This document shows, piece after piece, positions 56,470 through 64,000 of a DNA stretch of 64,000 nt (positions are counted from its first letter, which is position 1; every line of letters starts with the position of its first letter). This DNA comes from Dastarcus helophoroides. Lineage: Eukaryota > Arthropoda > Insecta > Coleoptera > Bothrideridae. A program made the position numbers and the translations under genes. The stretch is taken from contig CM053331.1 in the NCBI GenBank assembly GCA_028583605.1, forward strand, positions 35,637,283-35,701,282, given 5' to 3'. The notes beneath the pieces were generated by a model, which saw only the letters and a list, made by a program, of their open reading frames with translations, was not told the DNA's origin and did no database searches.

Positions 56470-59430
56470 GGAAATTTCAAGTTTTATGTGAAAGAAACTT
56501 GAAAATTTGATTTTAATCTCGAAATTTTGATAAACATCCAAAATGTCGATTTGTTTTCTCGAAATTTCAGCTTTTTTTCAAAATGTTGGCCTTTCACCCG
56601 TAATTTCGTCTAGTCACCCTTAACAACGATTTTCATCTTTACTTTAACTATAAAATCTTTACTTTATGAGCAAAATTACAGAAATAAAGTCGAAAAGTTG
56701 AAAAGTCCACTTAAAATTCGAAATTTTGGGGAAAAAATGAAATGAAGCCTCAAATTTCAATAAAACAGTAAACATTTAAACGGAAATCACCCAAACTCGC
56801 TCATTTTTCTTAGATATGAATTTTCTCAAAATTTCGAGTTATTTTTGAAAGGTTTTTAGCAAAATGTTAATCTTAATCTGGATATTTATTCTGTCCTCTC
56901 AAAATGTTCAGTTTTTCAACATTTTCACTTTTTTTTTCGAAATTTCAGCTTTCTCTTAAAATTTTAACTTTCCACCCATAATTTCAACTAGTCACCCGTA
57001 ACAACGATTTTAGTCTCTACTTTAACCATAAAATCTTTACTTTGTGAGCAACATTACTGAAATAAAGTTGGGAAGTTGAAAAGTCCACTTAAAATTCGAA
57101 ATTTTGGGGAAAAAATGAAATTAAGCCTCAAATTTCAATAAAGCAGTAAACATTTAAAAAAAATCACATAAACTCGCCCATTTTTCTTAGATATGAATTT
57201 TCTCAAAATTTTGAGTTGTTTTTGAAAGGTTTTTCGCAAAATGTTTATCTTAATCTGGAGATTTAGTCTGTCGTCTCAAAATGTTCAGTTTTTTCAACAT
57301 TTTCAGTTTTGTTCTCGAAATTTCAACTTTTTCTCAAAATTTCAACTTTCCATCCATAATTTTGACTATTTACCCGGAACAACGATTTTAGTCTCTACTT
57401 TAACCATGAAATCTTTACTTTATGAGCAAAATTACAGAAGTAAAGTTGGAAAGACCACTTAAAATTAGAAGTTTTTGAAAGGTTTTTCGCAAAATGTTTA
57501 TCTTAATCTGAGATTTAGTCCGTCCTCTCAAAATGTTCAGTTTTTTCAACATTTTCAGTTTTTTTCTCGAAATTTCAACTTTTTCTTAAAATTTCAACTT
57601 TCCACCCATAATTTCGACTATTTACCCGAAACAACGATTTTAGTCTCTACTTTAACCATAAAATCTTTACTTTATGAGCAAAATTACAGAAATAAAGTTG
57701 GAAAGTTGAAAAGTCCACTTAAAATTCGAAATTTTGGGGAAAAAATGAAATTAAGCCTCAAATTTCAATAAAGCAGTAAACATTTAAAAAAAATCACATA
57801 AACTCGCCCATTTTTCTTAGATATGAATTTTCTCAAAATTTTGAGTTGTTTTTGAAAGGTTTTTAGCAAAATGTTAATCTTAATCTGGATATTTATTCTG
57901 TCCTCTCAAAATGCTCAATTTTTTCAACATTTTCACTTTTTTTTTTTTCGAAATTTCGGCTTTTTCTTAAAATTTCAGCTTTCCACCCATAATTTCGACT
58001 ATTTACCCGAAACAACGATTTTAGTCTATACTTTAACCATAAAATCTTTACTTTATGAGCAAAATTACAGAAATAAAGTTGGAAAGTTGAAAAGTCCACT
58101 TAAAATTCGAAATTTTGGGGAAAAAATGAAATGAAGCCTCAAATTTCAATAAAACAGTAAACATTTAAACGGAAATCACCCAAACTCGCTCATTTTTCTT
58201 AGATATGAATTTTCTCAAAATTTCGAGTTATTTTTGAAAGGTTTTTCGCTAAATGTTTATCTTAATCTGGAGATTTAGTCTGTCCTCTCAAAATGTTCAG
58301 TTTTTTCAACATTTTCAGTTTTTTTCTCGAAATTTCAGCTTTTTCTTAAAATTTCAACTTTCCACCCATAATTTCGACTATTCACGCGTATCAACGATTT
58401 TAGTCTCTACTTTAACCATAAAATCTTTACTTTATGAGCAAAATTACAGAAATAAAGTTGGAAAGTTGAAAAGTCCATTTAAAATTAGAAGTTTTGGGGA
58501 AAAATGAAATTAAGCCTCAAATTTCAAAAAAACAGTAAACATTTAAAAAAAATCACCTAAACTCGCTCATTTTTCTTAGATATGAATTTTCTCAAAATTT
58601 CGAGTTATTTTTGAAAGGTTTTTCGCAAAATGTTTATCTTAATCTGAGATTTAGTCCGTCCTCTCAAAATGTTCAGTTTTTTCAACATTTTCAGTTTTTT
58701 TCTCGAAATTTCAACTTTTTCTTAAAATTTCAACTTTCCACCCATAATTTCGACTATTCACCCGTAACAACGATTTTAGTCTCTACTTTAACCATAAAAT
58801 CTTTACTTTATGAGCAAAATTACAGAAATAAAGTTGGAAAGCTGAAAAGTCTAATTAAAATTCGAAATTTTGGGGAAAAAATGAAGTTAAGCCTTAAATT
58901 TCAATAAAACAGTAGACATTTAAAAAAAAATCACATAAACTCGCTCATTTCTCTTAGATATGAATTTTCTCAAAATCTTGAGTCGTTTTTTGAAAGGTTT
59001 TTCACAAAATGTTTATCTTAATCTGGAGATTTGGTCTGTCCTCCCAAAATGTTCAGTTTTTTCAACGTTTTCTGTTTTTTTCTCGAAATTTCAACTTTTT
59101 CTTAAAATTTCAACTTTCCACCCATAATTTCGACTATTCACCCGTAACAATGATTTTAGTCTCTACTTTAACCATAAAATCTTTACTTTATGAGCAAAAT
59201 TACAGAAATAAATTTGGAAAGTTGAAAAGTCCACTTACAATTCGAAATTTTGGGGAAAAAATGAAGTTAAGCCTTAAATTTCAATAAAACTGTAAAAATT
59301 AAAAAAAATACACATTAACTGACTCATTTTTCTTAGATATGAATTTTCTCAAAATTTTGAGTTGTTTTTGAAAGGTTTTTAGCAAAATTTTTATTTTAAT
59401 CTCTAGATTTAGTCTGTCCTCTCAAAAAAA
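56470..59430 (+). repeat. 378-bp tandem repeat, about 8 units
   Basis: The landmark (a)atgttaatcttaatctgg occurs near 56860, 57240, 57492, 57869, 58252, 58629, 59008 and, diverged, 59385. This gives a period of 376-383 bp, except one unit shortened to 252 bp (57240-57492). Each unit contains ttttttcaacattttcagtt, gtctctactttaaccataaa and aaattacagaaataaagttg. Each complete unit carries a similar open frame of 73-98 codons on + (57241, 57475, 57871, 58253, 58611, 59009) with residues like SSQNVQFFQHF and TIKSLLYEQNYRNK. 378 is divisible by three, yet every unit ends in a stop, so no long fusion frame forms. No protein family is recognised. Confidence 0.92.
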
Positions 59431-59434
59431 GGCA

Positions 59435-61870
59435 GAAATTTGGAAATGAATCCCAGTAAATGAAAAAAGTGAAAGAAATATACAAAATCTGTAATTTTAA
59501 ACACATTTTTATTTTTCCATGTCCCTATGTCCCCTTTAAATTATAAATTAAAGGGAACGTGTCAAAAATATTTATTTATTAGAAATATTTATTTATTTGT
59601 TATTATTCTGGTACCATTATCTTCCATAATAACCTTTGATTGCTTTAATTATAACAAAGTGTACACTAATTATTTTGGTAGGGGCGGGTGTCAGTGGGTC
59701 AAAAATTGTTCGACCGTTAAGGTAATGATAACCATTAATTCATTATTATAAGTATTTTTATACAGCCCCCCATTATTGACTTCAATTGAATAATGTACAA
59801 CTAAAGCGAACCGGACGACATTCGCATGATGCAGGCGAATCCACCAGCATATCATCATTATTATCAATTGGGACAAATAACTCACCATCACGCAAAGTTA
59901 TTTGTCGACTTGGGCACTAAAAATTGATACAACCTTCGAGCACCTCAGCCTAGTTACAAACATAAGTGGATTATTTAAATATTCACAAAGGATAATTTGT
60001 TTTCGGTTTCTGTTTTTCATTTTGCCTTTAATTCGGATAATTTGCTTGTTAAGATTTTTTCAGGTAAATTATCTACTTGGAGATATTATCTTAAAAAGAA
60101 ACTTCAAATTCTCAGTTATTATTAATTTCTAAGAAAAATTCTATGTTTTTTTTGAATTTAATAAAAAATGTTCGATTTTATAGATCGCAAAATAAAATGC
60201 CAAGAAAATGACCTGATTTAAAAAAAGAATTTTTACTCTCTTGCAGTTTTCATTTTTTCTAAAAAAAAGTATGCAGCTTCAACGTTAAAATTTAAAATTT
60301 AATTCAATGTTTAAACCTGACAATTTCAAATTTTGCAGAAAGCAATTAAAAAATCTAAACTTTCTGCCCCGAAATTCTAATAAAGCAATAGCAATTCCTT
60401 CGACTTTTTTTCTGGAAACTTACACTCTTGTGTAAACAAAATATTTTTTTAGAAATTCTGCAATTTTGTCTTTTTCGAAATTCTATATATAAATTTTGTA
60501 CCCCAAAAACAAACTATGTTAAGTCATAAAACTCATTCTTATGATAAACAAAATTAAAGTCACTTAACGTAGTTCAGATCTGAGGGTAAACCTGAACTTC
60601 ACATTTTTCAAAAAAGCCTCAATTTGCTGTTTATTTAGATACCTTAATGTTGAAGATAGCTAATCAAAGATGGTGTTCTAATAGACATAACATCTTTAAC
60701 TCATTTTGGAAAAAATTAGACTTAGGTTGCCTCTAAGGTACCTAATTCGAAAGCTGGGAAGTTAAAGCTTTTTGGGTTACAACTTTACAACTTATTCCCG
60801 AACTGTCAAATCAATAATATTGAAACTCGTGATGATATGAATAATGAAAGATGTTTGCCAAATAGAAAGATTTTAATGCTATATTTCGCAAAACGGTAAA
60901 GTTTGAAACAAGTCTATAAAGTTAAATAAAAACTTGAACTCTTAAAACCATCAAAATGTCAAACTGTTTAACAGAAGTCAAAGTTTAAAAGACAAAATTT
61001 TCAAAAAATTTACAAAAAAAAGAGTTGAAACGTCGAAAACAAGTTGAAATTTTTAAAACAAATCAAAATTTTGAAAACTGTTTTGATGAGCATTCAAAAC
61101 TTTTGAAACAAGACAAGACTTAAAATGTTCATTTTTTAGAAAAATGGAAATTAAAAAAAAATTAAAATTTTAATTTGTCGATTTTTGTTAAAGAATTCAC
61201 AAGAAAAGATGATTTTTCCAAAAAATCGCTGTTTTCAAAAAAATGGACATTAAAATAGAGTAGAAGGATTTTTTAAAATTCAAATATACAAAGGGTCAAA
61301 ATTTCAATAAAAAGTCCAAATCTTGAAGTCAAAATTGAAGTCAACATTTTTGAAAAGTGAAAATTTTCCTAAAAGACGCACAACAGTTACAGTGACGAGC
61401 TGCACCAGACACCATCAAGATTTTTGATGTTGTTCGGTAGTGGTGTGTCCTCTTTTATAATTGGAGACAGCTGATCGAGAAAAGAAAAAAGCAAACATGA
61501 TTTTTTAAGGCCAAATTACTTCAAATTCTTCTGCTTTCAATTGCACTGCATTGAAATGTCGATTTTTTAATAAATTAACCTTTTTCCAGAATTTGGACCT
61601 CTTACTAAAAATTTTGTCTGAATCCAAACTTCGCAATTTTTTTGAAAATGTACGACAAATATTTTCTGGAAGTTACCACTGTTTTTTTCGAAATGTAAAG
61701 TATGTCAGTATTTAAACAAAACCGTAAAAATAATGATGATTTTGTTGAAACAAATATTTTCTGGAAATAACCATTTTTTCTCAAATTTGAAGTATGTCAG
61801 TATTTAAACAAAAACGTGAAAATAATGATAAATTTTAGCAAATATCAGCTACTTTATTGAACTTCCTCTT
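59435..61870. other. Unassigned AT-rich sequence
   Basis: No gene seen. A-rich/T-rich degenerate motifs appear from about 60960. A repeated phrase (acaaatattttctggaa, gaagtatgtcagtatttaaac) occurs at 61650-61720 and 61745-61810. Confidence 0.45.
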
Positions 61871-61884
61871 TTTCTAAAAATGTC

Positions 61885-64000
61885 CTTCCTTAGTTTTCGA
61901 AAGATTGCCTAACGATTCAGAAGCTTCCTTGACTTTTCAAAAGCTCTCCCAACATTTCAGAAGCTTCCCCAAGTATTCAGCAGCTTCCCTAAGTCTTCAG
62001 AAGCTTTCCCAAGCCTTCAGAAGCTTCCCCAAGTTTTCAGAAGCTTCCCTAAGTCTTCAGAAGCTTCCCCAAGTCTTCAGAAGCTTTCCCAAGTCTTCAG
62101 AAGCTTCCTCAAGTCTTCAAAAGCTTTCCTAGATCTTCAAAAGCTTCCCCAAGCCTTCAGAAGCTTTCCTAAGTTTTCAAAAGCTTCCCTAAGTCTTCAG
62201 AAACTTCCCCAAGTCTTCAGAAGGTTCCCCAAGTATTCAGAAGCTTCCTCAGATTTTCAGAAGCTTCCCCAAAGTCTTCAGAAGCTTCCCTATGTCTTCA
62301 AAAGCTGTTTCAAGTCTTCAGAAGCTTCCCTAGGTATTCAGAAGCTTCTCCAAGTCTTCAGAAGTTTTCCTATATCTTTAGAAGCTTCCATAGGTCTTCA
62401 GAAGGTTTTCCAAGTCTTCAGAAGCTTTCTTAAAAAAACGTAAAAATAATGATAAATTTTAACAAATATCAGCTCCTTTTTCGAAATTCCTCTTTTTCTT
62501 ACAATTTCCTTCCCTAGTTTTCCAAAGATTGCCTAACGGTTCAGAAGCTTCCTTGAGTTTTCAAACGCTCTCCAAACATTTCAGAAGCTTCTCCAAGTCT
62601 TCAAAAGATTCCCCAAGTATTCAGCAGCTTCCCCAAGTCTTCAGAAGCTTCCCCAAGTCTTCAGAAGCTTTCCCAAGTCTTCAGAAGCTTTCCCAAGTCT
62701 TCAGAAGCTTCCTCAAATCTTCAAAAGCTTTCCTAGATCTTCAGAAGCTTCTCCAAGCCTTCAGAAGCTTTCCTAAGATTTCAAAAGCTTCCCTAAGTCT
62801 TCAGAAGCTTCCCCAAAGTCTTCAGAAGCTTCTTCAAAGTCTTCAGAAGGTTCCCGAAGTATTCAGAAGCTTTCCTAAGTCTTCAGAAGCTTCTATAGGT
62901 CTTCAGAAGCTTTCTCAAGTCTTCAGAAGCTTTCCCAAAGCCTTCAGAAGCTTTTCTAAGTCTTCAGAAGCTTCTCCGAGTCTTCAGAAGCTTTCCTAGG
63001 TCTTTAGAAGCTTCCCCAAGTCTTCAGAAGCTTTCCTAAGTCTTCAGAAGCTTTCATAGGTCTTCAGAAGCTTTCCCAAGTCTTCAGAAGCTTTCTTAAG
63101 TCTTTGAAATCTTTCCTAGGTCTTCAGAAGCTTCCCCAAGTAGTCCAAAAGCCTTTAAAAGCCTCCCCAGATCTTCAGAAGTTTCCCCAAGTATTCACAA
63201 ATTCTTTCAAACTTCAAAATCACCTTCAAAAGCTAGCTTCAACATGTTTTCAGGTACTTTCTTAAGCTTTTGGAAACTTTCAAAAGCATTCCAGTGTTTC
63301 CTAATTTTTTTAGAGGTTTATCCAAGTGTCCCGAAACTTCCCCAACTCCTTTCGGGGTCGTTATAAGCTTTCGTCAATCTGTGAAAGCTTCATCAATCTT
63401 CAGAAGCTTCCCCAAGTTTTCAGAGGCTTCCTCAAGTCTTCAGAAAATTTCCTCAGTCTTCAAAAGTGTCCCCAATTCTTCAGAAGCGCTTCCCTAAGGT
63501 TTCAAAAGCTTCCCCAACTTTTCAGAAGCTTCCCCAGGTATTCACAAATTCTTCCAAACATTTAAATCTTTCTAAATATCTTCAAAATCACTTTCAAAAC
63601 CTTCAACATGTTTTCAAATACGTTCTCAAGCTTTTGGAATCTTACAAAAGCATTCCAGTGTCTTCAAATTATTTTTGAGGTTTATCCAAGTGTCCCAAAA
63701 CTTCCTCAACTACTTTCGGACTTTTTCGGAGTCGTTATAAGCTTTCGTCAATCTGTGGAAGCTTCATCAATCTTCAGAAGCTTCCCCAAGTCTTCAGAGG
63801 CTTCCTCAAGTCTTCAGAAGCTTTCCTAAGTCTTCAAAGGCTTCCCCAAGTCTTCAGAAGCGCTTCCCTAAGTCTTCAAAAGCTTCCCCAACTTTTCAGA
63901 AGCTTCCCCAGGTATTCACAAATTCTTCCAAACATTTAAATCTTTCTAAATATTACTAAAAATCTTCAAAATCACTTTCAAAAGCTTCAACATGTTTTCA
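61885..64000. repeat. 20-bp HindIII satellite with higher-order units, continuing past the window
   Basis: Tandem variants of tcccaagtcttcagaagctt; most units contain AAGCTT. Twenty is not a multiple of three, so the reading frame advances one position per unit and the translation repeats every 60 bp as a 20-residue pattern containing QVFRSFPKSSEAS. Two higher-order levels are visible. A block of about 620 bp starting with cgt.aaaataatgataaattt and gattgcctaacg is duplicated (61815 and 62440). A later block of 365-380 bp marked by caacatgttttca and aagcattccagtgt recurs at 63241, 63605 and 63987. Confidence 0.95.

Noticed and set aside
62529..62999. 156-codon Ser/Gln/Lys-rich protein
   Set aside because: Product of a 20-bp satellite read cyclically through three frames.

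Overview
This is an AT-rich, repeat-dominated stretch of nuclear DNA from an animal, most probably an insect. The support is: genes with GT-AG introns; two small secreted single-domain von Willebrand factor C (SVWC) peptides of the arthropod type; a mariner remnant and LINE remnants; and arrays of the insect telomere-type pentamer CCTAA/TTAGG. I cannot fix the order; a beetle is a guess. Only four protein-coding genes can be supported in 64 kb, all on the + strand.

Layout. 1-3.2 kb: two long polypurine tracts around a LINE reverse-transcriptase remnant. 3.2-8 kb: mostly unassigned, with a 185-bp mobile-element copy flanked by 13-bp direct repeats. 8.05-8.9 kb: SVWC gene 1. 9.2-14.9 kb: first array of a 114-bp satellite. 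15.66 kb: a 112-bp palindrome. 16.2-17.1 kb: SVWC gene 2. 17.5-18.8 kb: dispersed repeats, one with a hammerhead-ribozyme-like core. 19-25.5 kb: degenerate T-rich repeats. 25.5-27.2 kb: six 287-bp units bounded by hAT-like ends. 29.4-31.2 kb: the 114-bp satellite in the opposite orientation. 34.6 kb: second hammerhead-like copy. 34.8-42.05 kb: largest 114-bp array, split by a deleted mariner with a clean TA duplication. 42.1-42.25 kb: RTE-like LINE tail. 42.3-46 kb: unassigned. 46.1-48.9 kb: AT-rich DNA that changes strand bias near 47.93 kb and carries CCTAA and TTAGG arrays on either side. 49.5-50.8 kb: Pin1 prolyl isomerase. 53.4-55.2 kb: mitochondrial ribosomal protein S29 (DAP3). 56.5-59.4 kb: 378-bp tandem array. 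61.9 kb to the window end: 20-bp satellite with a HindIII site in most units.

How the genes relate. The two SVWC genes share exon number, intron phases (1 then 2) and all eight cysteines, so they are paralogues now separated by satellite DNA. Pin1 and MRPS29 are unrelated housekeeping genes in the least repetitive part of the window. No operon-like or pathway cluster is visible. The most unusual material is in the repeats: a dispersed element whose minus strand carries the boxes of a hammerhead ribozyme, a second family with a related hairpin-GAAAC signature, and a satellite whose 114-bp period (38 codons) keeps long frames open on both strands.
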